DNA of 64,000 nt from Rhizobium sp. SL42 (GCF_021729845.1 NZ_CP063397.1:1750001-1814000), one strand, 5' to 3'; counted from the stretch's first letter, positions 46,113-54,933 are shown. Notes: a model not told the origin generated them from the sequence alone. Program-made: numbers and translations.

Positions 46113-46898
46113 ATGCACAGCATGCACGGCAAGTTTATCTGGTATGAACTGATGACCAGCGACACCGCTGGGGCGGCCAAATTCTATGGCGAGGTTGCCG
46201 GCTGGACCGCCAAGGACAGCGGCATGCCGGACATGAACTACACGATCCTGTCGATTGCCGGTTCCGAAATGGGTGTGGCCGGCATGCTGCCGCTGACCGA
46301 TGAGGTAAAGGCCCGCGGCATTCCCTCGAACTGGACCGGATATGTTGCCGTCGATAATGTCGACCGGGTTGCGGATCACTTCGTCAGCGATGGCGGCAAG
46401 GTGGTCCATGGCCCGATCGACATCCATGGCGTTGGCCGCTTCGCCGTGCTTGCCGATCCGCAGGGTGCAGTCCTCGCCGTGATGACGCCGATCATTCCCG
46501 CAGGTGGTGTGCCGCCCGAACCGGCTCCCGATACGCCCGGCACCTTCGGCTGGCGCGAACTGATGGCGCGCAACGGCACGGAAGCCTTCGATTTCTATTC
46601 GGGCATCTTCGGCTGGCAAAAGGATACCGCCATCGACATGGGTCCGATGGGCGTCTACCAGCTGTTCCGCAAGGACGACCAGGTGATCGGCGGCATGATG
46701 ACCAAGCCCGCCGAAATGCCTCTCCCCTGCTGGGGTTACTATGTCAACGTTGACGCGATCGACGCGGCCGTCGCGCGGGTGCAGAAAGCAGGCGGCACGG
46801 TGATCCAGGAGCCTATGGAAGTCCCTGGTCCCGCCTGGATCATCCAGGCCATCGATCCCCAGGGTGCCTATTTCGCCCTCGTCGCGCCCAAGCGCTAA
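46113..46898 (+). CDS. VOC-family protein with two glyoxalase-like domains
   Basis: A 261-residue protein with two vicinal-oxygen-chelate modules: the first from GKFIWYELMTSDTAGAAKFYGEVAGW, the second from GTFGWRELMARNGTEAFDFYSGIFGW. Each has the following DPQGA(V/Y)xAL type end. Metal ligands are not fully clear; several VOC proteins of this kind lack them. It lies 22 bp after the DUF1579 gene, so they are co-transcribed. Confidence 0.9.
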   Translation: MHSMHGKFIWYELMTSDTAGAAKFYGEVAGWTAKDSGMPDMNYTILSIAGSEMGVAGMLPLTDEVKARGIPSNWTGYVAVDNVDRVADHFVSDGGKVVHGPIDIHGVGRFAVLADPQGAVLAVMTPIIPAGGVPPEPAPDTPGTFGWRELMARNGTEAFDFYSGIFGWQKDTAIDMGPMGVYQLFRKDDQVIGGMMTKPAEMPLPCWGYYVNVDAIDAAVARVQKAGGTVIQEPMEVPGPAWIIQAIDPQGAYFALVAPKR

Positions 46899-47255
46899 CA
46901 GCCTTCGCGCCCGGCTCTGCGCGCGCCGCGATCGCCCGCGTCCCTGATCCTCCCTGTTCGCGGGCAGGGGGGCTGCCACGGCTGTCATTACGGCAGCATT
47001 TCCTTCAGGGGCCGGCAGGCGCTGACGGGGAGGGAGACGGTATGCGCGGCTTGATCACGACCGTCATCGTACCAGCGGAAAGCGCACCGTAGCAGCGGCA
47101 GTCAGGTGCTCAAGCCAGGGAGAAAAGCCATCACGACGGCGTCCCGACAGGCGAAAAGCGGCAGTCGGCGGGTTGGACACGATCGAATATCAGGAAGAAA
47201 CGCCCGATCCGCGGGATCAGGCCAATGGCCGAGCCCGAGGCAGGGCCGGTCGGCA
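46899..47255. other. Intergenic region without a gene
   Basis: About 357 bp between convergent genes. It contains an inverted repeat GCCCGCG/CGCGGGC (46934-46940 with 46959-46965), perhaps the terminator of the VOC transcript. No coding frame with a sensible start or similarity was seen. Confidence 0.45.
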
Positions 47256-47489
47256 CTATGCTTTGGTGACGGCAACCTTGCGCGGCGCGCGGGTCTTTTT
47301 TGGTGCCGGTGGTGCCACGGCCTGCTCGGCTTCACGCTGCATGCGCAGGGCGCGAAGCGCTTCGGTCTTGCGGTCGCGTTGTATGACTTCCTGCTCGATG
47401 ATCGCGCGTGCGGCGCTGTCGGTCGTCGTCGCCTTGTCCTGGGCGGCGATTTTCTCGGGCTTGAAGAATTTGTCCTTGGTCGCTGTCAT
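47256..47489 (-). CDS. Small basic conserved protein
   Basis: A 77-residue protein (MTATKDKFFKPEKIAAQDKA start) with a charged helical middle (IIEQEVIQRDRKTEALRALRMQREAE) and a Pro/Lys/Ala-rich tail (PPAPKKTRAPRKVAVTKA) that resembles DNA- or RNA-binding tails. A very strong site GGAGGAAGGA precedes the ATG. It lies directly downstream of rpsU on the same strand. The function is unknown. Confidence 0.7.
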   Translation of the reverse strand: MTATKDKFFKPEKIAAQDKATTTDSAARAIIEQEVIQRDRKTEALRALRMQREAEQAVAPPAPKKTRAPRKVAVTKA

Positions 47490-47499
47490 ATCCGTCCTT

Positions 47500-47559
47500 C
47501 CTCCGCGGTATGGGCCGTCATTCTTTCGGCCTCCACGGTATCGGTCGTCATTCGGGATT
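47500..47559. repeat. Tandem 30-bp imperfect repeat in a 5' untranslated region
   Basis: Two adjacent units, 47500-47529 and 47530-47559, share CCTCC-CGGTAT-GG-CGTCATTC. The first contains, on the minus strand, the Shine-Dalgarno of the 77-residue gene, so the duplication copied its ribosome-binding region. Confidence 0.6.
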
Positions 47560-47641
47560 GGGTTGCTTCTTGCGTGGTTGCCGACCTGGGAGACAGGCAG
47601 CGGCGGGCGCGCGCCTCTGGCGCGCCCGAACCCATGGCCCC

Positions 47642-47881
47642 TTAGCGGGCCGGGCGCAGCACCTTCTTCGGCGCCGGCAGCAGGCCTTCGCGCTGCAGCT
47701 TCTTGCGCTGAAGCTTGCGCTGGCGGCGAATGGCTTCAGCCTTTTCGCGCGTGCGCTTTTCCGAAGGCTTTTCGTAAGCGCTGCGGGTCTTCATTTCACG
47801 GAACAGGCCTTCGCGCTGCATCTTCTTCTTGAGAACGCGCAGGGCTTGGTCGACATTGTTATCTCGGACGAGGACTTGCAA
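47642..47881 (-). CDS. rpsU: 30S ribosomal protein S21, TTG start
   Basis: A 79-residue S21: [30 protein letters not shown], then the basic helical tail rich in Arg and Lys. The family start motif MQVLVRDN falls on a TTG at 47881-47879. No ATG or GTG fits, and AAAGGAAG lies 7 nt upstream. The frame continues open beyond it without similarity. S21 helps mRNA selection on the small subunit. It is flanked by cspA, and both may respond to cold or growth rate. Confidence 0.93.
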   Translation of the reverse strand: MQVLVRDNNVDQALRVLKKKMQREGLFREMKTRSAYEKPSEKRTREKAEAIRRQRKLQRKKLQREGLLPAPKKVLRPAR

Positions 47882-48020
47882 ATTCGCTTCCTTTCCGGGC
47901 TGTGGGCCCGCGAGTTTGAATGGACGGAATATGGGGATGAACGGCAAATGCGCCATTCCCCTCGAAAGATCCCGGAAAAGTGCCGAAATCGCTGAAAATG
48001 GCCTCTCGGCCGAAAACAAT

Positions 48021-48043
48021 AAAAAGGCCGGGAAAACCCGACC
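48021..48043 (-). terminator. Terminator of cspA
   Basis: On the minus strand GGTCGGG-TTTT-CCCGGCC is followed by TTTTTATTG. It has a 7-bp stem with one G-T pair and a T run, about 60 bp after the cspA stop codon. Confidence 0.75.
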
Positions 48044-48104
48044 TCTTCCTGTCACTCAGCCGGCCGTTCCGGAAAATCCGTGGCCGGCGGGGCGAGCGAC
48101 AAAA

Positions 48105-48314
48105 TCAAGCGGCGCGAAGATTGTCGGCCGAGCTCTTGCCCGTGCGCTTGTCCTTCACGATTTCGTATTCGACCTTCTGGCCTTCGGTCAGTTCGCGCAT
48201 GCCCGAACGCTCGACGGCCGAGATATGCACGAAAACGTCAGCGGAGCCTTCGTCAGGCTGAATGAAGCCGAAGCCCTTGGTGCTGTTGAACCACTTAACG
48301 GTACCTGTGCTCAT
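48105..48314 (-). CDS. cspA: Cold shock protein, CspA family
   Basis: A 69-residue single cold-shock domain with RNP1 KGFGFIQPD and RNP2 DVFVHISAV motifs. It binds single-stranded nucleic acid and acts as an RNA chaperone. The end ([11 protein letters not shown]) is usual in rhizobial Csp proteins. A strong AAGGAAA-type site precedes ATG 48314. The upstream leader is long, as expected for thermosensitive csp mRNAs. Confidence 0.96.
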   Translation of the reverse strand: MSTGTVKWFNSTKGFGFIQPDEGSADVFVHISAVERSGMRELTEGQKVEYEIVKDKRTGKSSADNLRAA

Positions 48315-48787
48315 AACGATTTCCTTTCAATCGTTGGATTGGCCGGAGAGATATTCCACCGGCTCTATCGATCTTGAGAGGAAATCTGGCGTGCGCCGCT
48401 GGCGCGTAGACAAAGGTCACTAGCAATCTTCGATGGGCGCAATATAGACTGCCAGCGATCAAACACAAGAAAAAAGGCCCAAGGCCGCGGCGCAGGCCTG
48501 CGTCATACAGCGATAAATCCGGCCGAACAGCCTGTTTTCACAAGGATATACGCAAGGGTTGCCGCCGGATTCTTTCTACCCGCCACCACTCCGCTACAGG
48601 GTTGCGCGACGCCATTCCCTGCTTGTTTAGCATATTGGCGGATTTCCCGGTCCGCATGCCGTCCCCTGCAGAAACAGTACAACGATTCTGTCGTCCGCCT
48701 GCTAAGGGAAGAAGCGCGCAGCGCCGCGGTCGCCTGGTCGATCCGGTTGGTGCACATCCACAAAACGCTATCCACAGGCCATATCCG
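48315..48787. other. Divergent intergenic region with csp leader
   Basis: About 470 bp. The left part is probably the cspA promoter and 5' leader. The right part should contain the promoter of the exported protein at 48788. An AT-rich core lies at about 48440-48480. No gene is recognised; a longer frame running into the gene at 48788 has no ribosome-binding site or signal peptide. Confidence 0.45.
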
Positions 48788-49279
48788 ATGCAGAAATTTC
48801 TTGCCGCGACAGCCATGCTGCTGATCTCCGCCACCACGTCCCTCGCGGGCGAGTTCGCCTTCCCCTCCGACGCGCCGGTAGCGACCGTCACCATTCCCGA
48901 CAGCTGGCAGCCGTCGGAAACCGAGTATGGCGTCGAAGGCACTTCCGATGACGGCGGCACCTATATCTCCTTCGATATCGCCGGCGACAGCGACATGGAC
49001 GCGGTGATGACGCAGGTCTTCGACTTCCTGTCTGAAAATGGTGTCGAGCCGGATCCGGCAACCCAGAAGGACAGCAAGGATACGTTGAACGGCATGCCGT
49101 TCGAGGCCATCGACTGGAAGGGCAAGGACAAGGACGGTCCGGTCTCGATCGGCGTCGGTATCATCGGCCTGTCGGCCGAAAAGATCGCCATCGTCACATA
49201 TTGGGCGTCAGCGGAAACCGAAGAGCGCAACATGCCGGAAGTCGCCAAGATCCTCGCGACGGTCAAGCCGGTCAACTGA
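48788..49279 (+). CDS. Exported protein of unknown function
   Basis: A 163-residue protein with a clear signal peptide (MQKFLAATAMLLISATTSLAG, cleavage near residue 21). The mature part is acidic and beta-rich: VTIPDSWQPSETEYGVEGT, a central DFLSENGVEPDP, and a C-terminal ASAETEERNMPEVAKILATVKP. No known family is recognised with certainty. It is probably periplasmic. An intrinsic terminator follows. Confidence 0.8.
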   Translation: MQKFLAATAMLLISATTSLAGEFAFPSDAPVATVTIPDSWQPSETEYGVEGTSDDGGTYISFDIAGDSDMDAVMTQVFDFLSENGVEPDPATQKDSKDTLNGMPFEAIDWKGKDKDGPVSIGVGIIGLSAEKIAIVTYWASAETEERNMPEVAKILATVKPVN

Positions 49280-49300
49280 GACGTAGGCCGAACCGTTCAG

Positions 49301-49332
49301 ACAGGTGGCGCGCCGATACGCCACCTGTTTTT
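49301..49332 (+). terminator. Rho-independent terminator
   Basis: ACAGGTGGCG (49301-49310) pairs with CGCCACCTGT (49319-49328) around an 8-nt loop, followed by TTTTG. It ends the transcript of the exported protein. Confidence 0.85.
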
Positions 49333-49501
49333 GACCACGGTCGATCCGCTTTTGGCAGGCCGTGCGGCCATTGATTTCCCCGGATGCGTCTAATTGCGCA
49401 AGCGGAATTGGTTTCTTTTACCGCCAAAAAAGGCTAGGGGAGCTTATCCCCGCGCTGATGACCGTCCGGGGGCACTTGTTTCGGGACGATCTGAAAGCAC
49501 T

Positions 49502-49618
49502 ATGACGATGTATTCTGCCGATAATTCGCGTGTCGACTTTGCGCCTCCTGCAGCCAAGCCGGCGCCCGCCGCCGTCTTTGCGCCTGTTGCGAGCCACGAG
49601 ATCGGAGGCCGCTCATGA
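49502..49618 (+). CDS. Possible 38-residue upstream ORF coupled to the desaturase
   Basis: ATG 49502 to TGA 49616-49618, overlapping the desaturase ATG as ATGA. The peptide is Ala/Pro-rich (MTMYSADNSRVDFAPPAAKP). The overlap is what translational coupling would produce, but the desaturase has its own good site (GGAGG), and the peptide resembles nothing known. It may be only a chance frame. Confidence 0.3.
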   Translation: MTMYSADNSRVDFAPPAAKPAPAAVFAPVASHEIGGRS

Positions 49619-50667
49619 GTGCGGCACTGGAATTCTCCGTCGAAACGCCAGATGTTGACGACAGCCGCGACGCCAAGGCGTGGCTGAAGATCATCAACGC
49701 CTACCGCCAGCCGAACCTCAAGCGCAGCACCTTCGAGCTGGCCGTCACCTGCCTTGCCTTCGTGCTGCTCTGGGTCGCCAGCTGGGCGCTTCTGCACTAC
49801 GGCTATTGGGCCGGCCTGCTGTTGACCATTCCGGCCGCCGCCTTCCTGCTGCGCCTCTTCATCATCCAGCACGATTGCGGCCACGGCGCGTTTTTCGCCC
49901 GCCGCCGTTTCGATGACTGGACCGGTCGCATTCTCGGCGTCTTCACGCTGACCCCCTACGACTACTGGCGCCGCGCCCATGCCGAGCACCATGCATCGGC
50001 CGGCAATCTCGACGAACGTGGCATTGGCGACATCACCACGCTCACGGTTGCCGAATACAAGGCGCTCTCGGCCCGCGGCCGTCTTCTCTATCGCCTCTAT
50101 CGCCATCCGCTGGTTCTGTTCGGCATCGGCCCGGCCTGGGTCTTCCTTCTCAAGCAGCGTCTGCCATTCGGCATGATGCGCTCGGGCGCCTTGCCGTGGA
50201 TCTCGACCATGGCCACCAATGTCGGAATGGTCGTTCTGGCAGCAGTTTTGATCTGGGCCGTCGGTCTCGGTCCCTTCCTCGCCGTGCATCTGCCGATCGT
50301 GCTGATGGCCGGTGCCGCCGGCATCTGGCTGTTCTATGTCCAGCACCAGTTCGAGGATACCCACTGGTCGAACCCTCCGGCATGGCAGTTCCAGCATGCG
50401 GCGCTGCATGGCGCCTCGCATTACGACCTGCCCTGGGGCCTGCGCTGGCTGACGGGTTATATCGGCGTGCATCATGTGCATCACCTGTCGAGCAAGGTTC
50501 CCTACTACCGCCTGCCGGAAGTGCTGCGCGATCATCCGGAACTGCGCGGCATCAGCCGCATCACGTTGCGCGAAAGCTTCGCCTGCGTGAAGCTCGTCCT
50601 CTGGGACGAAAAGCTCGGCCGGCTTGTGTCTTTCCGCGAAGCCAATCGCAAGCCCGTCGCGGTGTGA
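49615..50667 (+). CDS. Membrane fatty acid desaturase
   Basis: A 350-residue integral membrane di-iron desaturase. The three histidine boxes are intact: HDCGH at 86-90, HAEHH at 122-126 and HHVHH at 286-290. Four to five membrane segments surround them. It resembles bacterial omega-6/delta-12 type acyl-lipid desaturases, so it probably introduces a double bond into membrane fatty acyl chains, possibly at low temperature. ATG 49615 has GGAGG 6 nt upstream. It appears to be the main gene of its transcript. Confidence 0.92.
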   Translation: MSAALEFSVETPDVDDSRDAKAWLKIINAYRQPNLKRSTFELAVTCLAFVLLWVASWALLHYGYWAGLLLTIPAAAFLLRLFIIQHDCGHGAFFARRRFDDWTGRILGVFTLTPYDYWRRAHAEHHASAGNLDERGIGDITTLTVAEYKALSARGRLLYRLYRHPLVLFGIGPAWVFLLKQRLPFGMMRSGALPWISTMATNVGMVVLAAVLIWAVGLGPFLAVHLPIVLMAGAAGIWLFYVQHQFEDTHWSNPPAWQFQHAALHGASHYDLPWGLRWLTGYIGVHHVHHLSSKVPYYRLPEVLRDHPELRGISRITLRESFACVKLVLWDEKLGRLVSFREANRKPVAV

Positions 50668-50722
50668 TCGAACATCGACTGATTGAAGGAGGGGAGGGCG
50701 GATCGCTCTCCCCTTTTTCGTT

Positions 50723-51031
50723 TCACAATCCCACGGCCTTGCGCAGCGCCTCGTTGATCCGCGATTGCCAGCCATCGCCGGTTGCCCTGAAGCGCGCGAT
50801 CACCTCGGCATCGAGCCGGATGCTGATCGCCTGCTTGGGCGCGTCCGATTTCGGCCGCCCGGCAAGCTTGCGGTCGATCGCTGCGGCAATATCGGGATAA
50901 ACATTGCGAAACGGCCGGAATTCCTTCAATTCTTCTTCGGTCGCTTCCGGATTGTCGTCAACATCATCCCAGTCGGCGCGCGAATAGCCACGGCCTTCTG
51001 CGAAGGCTTTCAAAGGTTTTTGGCGCTTCAT
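50723..51031 (-). CDS. brnA: BrnA-family antitoxin
   Basis: A 102-residue antitoxin with an acidic N-terminal half (DWDDVDDNPEATEEELKEF) and a ribbon-helix-helix-like C-terminal half (APKQAISIRLDAEVIARFRATGDGWQSRINEALRKAV) that matches BrnA. The ATG at 51031 overlaps the end of the upstream brnT reading frame (ATGA), and AGGAG lies 9 nt upstream. BrnA binds the RNase BrnT and represses the operon. Here the toxin gene is broken, so it may be an orphan antitoxin. Confidence 0.88.
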   Translation of the reverse strand: MKRQKPLKAFAEGRGYSRADWDDVDDNPEATEEELKEFRPFRNVYPDIAAAIDRKLAGRPKSDAPKQAISIRLDAEVIARFRATGDGWQSRINEALRKAVGL

Positions 51032-51275
51032 CGGATCAATCTCCTTTCCTGCAGGTTTGCCGGACGCATTGAAATAACAGAGAGACACTCCGAGCCGAGG
51101 AGAACGAAGATCACCACGATCCTCCCGTTTTCGAGCCTTCCAATCGCCTGCTTTCGTCCGCGTTTGGCTGGCCGGACGATGGCCGTCGAGAAAAGCCCAG
51201 CGACAGGTCAGCGAAATCGAGCCCGTGCTTGTCGAGATTGGCGAGCCGTTTCGGTTCATCCCAGACGATCATCAT
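51028..51275 (-). pseudogene. brnT: BrnT-family toxin, frameshifted
   Basis: The gene starts MMIVWDEPKRLANLDKHGLDFADLSL, the exact BrnT N-terminus, then shifts frame near 51187-51200 at a short T run (GGGCTTTTCTCG). The other frame gives AIVRPAKRGRKQAIGRLENG, then RIVVIFVLLGSECLSVISMRP, the remainder of BrnT, ending in the brnA overlap. The total of 248 bp is one base short of a whole frame. BrnT is a RelE-like ribonuclease. Either the toxin was inactivated or the base is a sequencing error. Confidence 0.85.
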
Positions 51276-51367
51276 AATTTATGTATATACGGAAATTCCG
51301 CAAGCAGGTATTCCGGGTTTTGAGGGGAAATCGGCCCAAAACGCTCAATATGGCGGCGGCCGGGCCG

Positions 51368-51718
51368 TTAACCTCGCTGCGGCAGCAGGATCACCATGGC
51401 GCCGACAAGGCAGATGGCCGCCCCGGCCAGATCGAAACGATCCGGGCGCTGGCCCTCGATGAGCCACAGCCATGCGAGCGAGGCAGCAATATAAACGCCG
51501 CCATAGGCCGCATAGGCGCGCCCCGCAACGTCCGAAGGTACCAGGGTCAGCAGGAAGGCAAACAGCGCCAGGGCAAGGACGCCGGGCGCCAGCCACACCG
51601 GCGAATGGCCTAGCCGTAACCAGGCCCAGAAGGCAAAACATCCGGCAATTTCGGCAAGGGCGGCACTGGCATAGATCACGAAAAGCATGGCCGACCCTGC
51701 CACGATCCCGGCCGACAT
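51368..51718 (-). CDS. YnfA/UPF0060 family small membrane protein
   Basis: A 116-residue inner-membrane protein with four helices. The family is recognised from [43 protein letters not shown] and [21 protein letters not shown]. It is a distant relative of small multidrug resistance transporters; its function is unsettled. An alternative start ATG 51688 would remove 10 residues. Confidence 0.93.
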   Translation of the reverse strand: MSAGIVAGSAMLFVIYASAALAEIAGCFAFWAWLRLGHSPVWLAPGVLALALFAFLLTLVPSDVAGRAYAAYGGVYIAASLAWLWLIEGQRPDRFDLAGAAICLVGAMVILLPQRG

Positions 51719-51767
51719 TCCAGTGTCATCGACCGTTTCTGCACATGAGGCACGGGTGGGCGGGGGA

Positions 51768-52586
51768 TCAGCCGCTGCGGCCCTGCAGGTTCAGCACATG
51801 ACAGACCCTTGGCACCATCTCGGCCTCCTTGGGGAAACAGACGAAATAGCCCTGGATGCTGTCGACCCCGAGATGCAGGGCGGCTTCCATCTGCGCCTCG
51901 CTTTCGACGCCGGAGGCGGTGATGGTGATCCCGAGGTCATGCCCAAGGCCGATCACATGGCGGATGATCGCCCGGTCGACCGAATTGGTCAGCGCATTGC
52001 GGATCAGGCTCCGGTCGATCTTCAGCCGGCTGAACGGATAGCGACGCAACGCCGACAAGCCGGCATAGGTTGCACCGAAATTGTCGAGCGCCAGCGAGAA
52101 TCCGGAATAACAGAGCATTTCGATCGCCAGTCCCACCTCGATGGCGCGTGGCCCGTAGAGCGCATTTTCCGGCACCTCGATCTCGATCATGTCCGGCGAC
52201 AGCCGGTACAGCTCGAGCATGGTTTCCAGCCGGCCGGCGAGATCGCCTGAGCACAGGTCGAAGGCGGTGGTGTTGATGCTCAACCGGCCAAAGTGATGGC
52301 CATCGTCCTGCCAGGCGGCGGCTTGGCGAATGGTGTTTTCCAGCACGAAATTGCGGATAGACAGCGACATCGACGGATCGCGGAAAATTCCGCGGAATTC
52401 TTGCGCGGCCGCCAGCTTGCCCGGCTCCATGCGCCAGCGCAGCAGCGTCTCCAGGCTGTCGACCTCCCTGTGGCCGACCGAATAGATCGGCTGGTAGATC
52501 AGCTCGAAGCGGCCCTTCTCAAGGGCCCGTCTGGCATTGTTCACCAGGACGACATGGTTCAGGCCGCTATCCACGCTACACCTCAC
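51768..52586 (-). CDS. Degenerate EAL-domain protein
   Basis: A stand-alone EAL domain of up to 272 residues. Several catalytic positions are altered: EAL reads ETL (46-48), the second metal acidic pair reads DN (ALDNFG, 168-169), and the glutamate of AEGVE is replaced (ASGVES, 224-229). K189 and D191 (KIDR) and N105 remain. This points to loss of phosphodiesterase activity and a binding or protein-interaction role. The start is uncertain: GTG 52586, or GTG 52574, which has GAGG 6 nt upstream. Confidence 0.85.
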   Translation of the reverse strand: MRCSVDSGLNHVVLVNNARRALEKGRFELIYQPIYSVGHREVDSLETLLRWRMEPGKLAAAQEFRGIFRDPSMSLSIRNFVLENTIRQAAAWQDDGHHFGRLSINTTAFDLCSGDLAGRLETMLELYRLSPDMIEIEVPENALYGPRAIEVGLAIEMLCYSGFSLALDNFGATYAGLSALRRYPFSRLKIDRSLIRNALTNSVDRAIIRHVIGLGHDLGITITASGVESEAQMEAALHLGVDSIQGYFVCFPKEAEMVPRVCHVLNLQGRSG

Positions 52587-52950
52587 GCAAGACTGGACAA
52601 TCGCCAGTCATCGATAATCTGCCGATCATAACCCAGTATCCGTTGCGCTTCGGTGAATAACCAGCCCCATTTCACGCTGAGGTTTAACGGGTCAAATATT
52701 GTGGTTCGGTTCGACTGTCCTGCTCTGGAACAGCCAAAGCTTTCGCCCGCGTAAAAGCTTTGGCCTCAATATTGAGTAAAAACAGAGACTTTCGCAATGG
52801 CAAGTTGATCTTGTTGCTATGTTGCCCCGACCGGCAGGGCCGGCATTGATGCGCCCCGGCAAGAGGGTCGCCGCCAGCCGCGAAGACGACAGCAGGTTGC
52901 AGTGATCTTCGCGGCGAAGGTGGTGGTCGACTGGCAGCGCAGATAACGGG
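52587..52950. other. Intergenic region with a hairpin and a palindrome
   Basis: About 364 bp after the HerA-like gene and before the EAL gene (both minus). It contains a perfect hairpin CCAAAGCTTT/AAAGCTTTGG (52734-52743 with 52754-52763) and, 2 bp later, the palindrome CTCAATATTGAG (52765-52776). These could be a terminator, operators or part of an unrecognised RNA. No gene is seen. Confidence 0.5.
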
Positions 52951-54525
52951 TTAGCGCCTGAGGCTGCCCAGGATGCCGCGCACCAGGGCCCGGCCGACGG
53001 AGGTGGCGACCGAGCGGGCCGCGCTCTTCATCGCAGCTTCGATCACCGTCTCGCGCTGGTAGCCTGACGATTTGCGCGTCGGCTTGCGCTCGCCGTCCTC
53101 GTCTTGCCGGTCGTCGTCGCCGAAACCCGGCAGCGTCCAGCGGCCGGACGCGCTGTCCTCTGCCTCGCCGTTTTTCGCCCGTTCCTCGGCGGCGCGCTTG
53201 GCGGCCGCGGCTTCTGCCGCCTTGGCGGCGCGGGCGTTCAGGATCTCGTAGGCCGATTCGGCGTCGAGATCCGCATCATACAGGCCGGCGACCGGGCTGA
53301 GGTTCATCACCTTCTGCCGCTCGGGATCCGAAAGCGGCCCGACGCGGCCAGACGGCGGACGCACCAGCGTGCGCTCGACGATCGACGGCGCACCCTTGGC
53401 CTCGAGCGTCGAGACCAGCGCCTCGCCGATCCCCAGCTGGGTGATCGCGGTGGCGCAATCGAAGGCCGGGTTGGGGCGGAACGTGTCGGCCGCCGTCTTC
53501 ACCGCCTTCTGCTCGCGCGGCGTATAGGCGCGCAAGGCATGCTGAACCCGGTTGCCGAGCTGGGCGAGCACTGTTTCCGGCACGTCGAGCGGGTTCTGCG
53601 TGACGAAATAGACGCCGACGCCCTTGGAGCGGATCAGCCGCACCACTTGCTCGACCCGTTCGGTCAGCACCTTCGGGGCGTCGTTGAACAGGAGATGCGC
53701 CTCGTCGAAGAAGAAGACCAGCTTCGGCTTGTCGAGATCGCCCACTTCCGGCAGTTCCTCGAACAGTTCCGACAGCAGCCAGAGCAGGAAGGTGGCATAG
53801 AGCCTCGGGTTCATCATCAGCTTGTCGGCGGCCAGCACAGAGATCGCGCCGCGGCCGTCATTGGTGGTGCGCATGATGTCGGTGATCTTCAGCGCCGGTT
53901 CGCCGAAGAAATTCTGCGCGCCCTGCTGCTCGAGTACCAGCAATCCGCGCTGCAACGTGCCGATCGAGGCCTTGGAGATCAGGCCGAACTGGCTGGAAAG
54001 CTCGGTGGCGTTTTCCGCCATATAGGTCAGGAGCGCCTGCAGGTCCTTCAGGTCGAGCAGCGGCAGCCCTCCCTGGTCGGCGATCTTGAAGGCGATGTTG
54101 AGCGCCCCTTCCTGGGCTTCGGACGCGTTCATCAGCCGCGACAGCAGGAGCGGGCCCATCTCGGCGACGGTGGTGCGCACCCGGTGGCCCTTTTCGCCGT
54201 AGAGATCCCAGAAGATCACGGGGAATTCGGCGGGCGCATAATCTGTAAAGCCGATCTGCGTCGCCCGCTGGGTGATCCAGTCCTTCGGCTCGCCCATGGC
54301 GGCAATGCCCGAAAGATCGCCCTTGATATCGGCGGCAAACACCGGAACCCCGGCCTCGGAGAAGCTTTCGGCGAGAACCTGCAGCGTCACGGTCTTGCCG
54401 GTGCCGGTCGCGCCGGTGACGATGCCATGGCGGTTGCCATATTTCAGCGCCAGATATTCGCCCTTGTTCAGGCTGTCGTCCGGATTGCGGCTGGTGCCGA
54501 TATAGAGTTCGCCGTCTTTCAGCAT
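52951..54525 (-). CDS. HerA-like ATPase (DUF853 family)
   Basis: A 524-residue P-loop ATPase of the HerA/FtsK class. Walker A is GATGTGKT (38-45), Walker B is [12 protein letters not shown] near 270, and arginine-finger-like regions follow in the core. The C-terminal 90 residues are Ala/Glu-rich and basic (coiled-coil-like, then [19 protein letters not shown]). Annotated relatives are called DUF853 helicase HerA-like; a DNA translocase role is likely but unproven. GTG 54531 is an alternative start. No NurA nuclease partner is adjacent. Confidence 0.9.
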   Translation of the reverse strand: MLKDGELYIGTSRNPDDSLNKGEYLALKYGNRHGIVTGATGTGKTVTLQVLAESFSEAGVPVFAADIKGDLSGIAAMGEPKDWITQRATQIGFTDYAPAEFPVIFWDLYGEKGHRVRTTVAEMGPLLLSRLMNASEAQEGALNIAFKIADQGGLPLLDLKDLQALLTYMAENATELSSQFGLISKASIGTLQRGLLVLEQQGAQNFFGEPALKITDIMRTTNDGRGAISVLAADKLMMNPRLYATFLLWLLSELFEELPEVGDLDKPKLVFFFDEAHLLFNDAPKVLTERVEQVVRLIRSKGVGVYFVTQNPLDVPETVLAQLGNRVQHALRAYTPREQKAVKTAADTFRPNPAFDCATAITQLGIGEALVSTLEAKGAPSIVERTLVRPPSGRVGPLSDPERQKVMNLSPVAGLYDADLDAESAYEILNARAAKAAEAAAAKRAAEERAKNGEAEDSASGRWTLPGFGDDDRQDEDGERKPTRKSSGYQRETVIEAAMKSAARSVATSVGRALVRGILGSLRR

Positions 54526-54609
54526 ATGCACTCATCTCCCTGGCGCTAAACGCATTCGTCCGCTTGCTCTTATAAGGATAGTGTGGAACATCGACAACGT
54601 CCGGTATCG

Positions 54610-54723
54610 GTCATTCTCGAATGACACCCGGTCTGCTATCTGGCCAAGCATCTGGCAAAGAACCGGCCACCGAACGGGTCATTCGACGGTTCAATGAACC
54701 GGCCAAAGAACTGGCCACGGAAC
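54610..54723. repeat. Short direct and inverted repeats
   Basis: GTCATT-CTCG-AATGAC (54610-54625) is an inverted repeat. AAAGAACCGGCCACCGAAC (54657-54675) recurs with two changes at 54705-54723. No gene is recognised here, and the significance is unknown. Confidence 0.4.
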
Positions 54724-54889
54724 AAGGTAGTGTTCCGAAAGGCGGTGAAATGGCGGCCAGGGCACGTGCCTCAGGGCAGAACCGGGCGAGGCGGGGCGAT
54801 ATTGGCGCTGCGGTTTTGCACCGATTATCGGCATCCGCACGCCAAAGTCCGGCACAGGTCACTTGAGTTCGATGAAAACATCCATTACG

Positions 54890-54905
54890 TTGACGTTAAC
54901 GTCAA
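54890..54905. promoter_or_regulatory. 16-bp perfect palindrome upstream of the gene at 54934
   Basis: TTGACGTTAACGTCAA lies 28 bp upstream of the start codon. It starts with a -35-like TTGACG and is similar to the palindrome at 44638-44649 (both have TTGA and TCAA arms). An operator is likely. Confidence 0.55.
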
Positions 54906-54933
54906 TATTCTACGGGCAGGAGGCCTCCAAATC

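Noticed and set aside
53104..54549. Plus-strand open frame of about 481 codons
   Set aside because: Antisense to the HerA-like gene, with no motif or ribosome-binding site.
54621..54866. Possible small gene of 81 codons
   Set aside because: The frame reads through short direct repeats and has no clear start site or similarity; it is better described as a repeat region.
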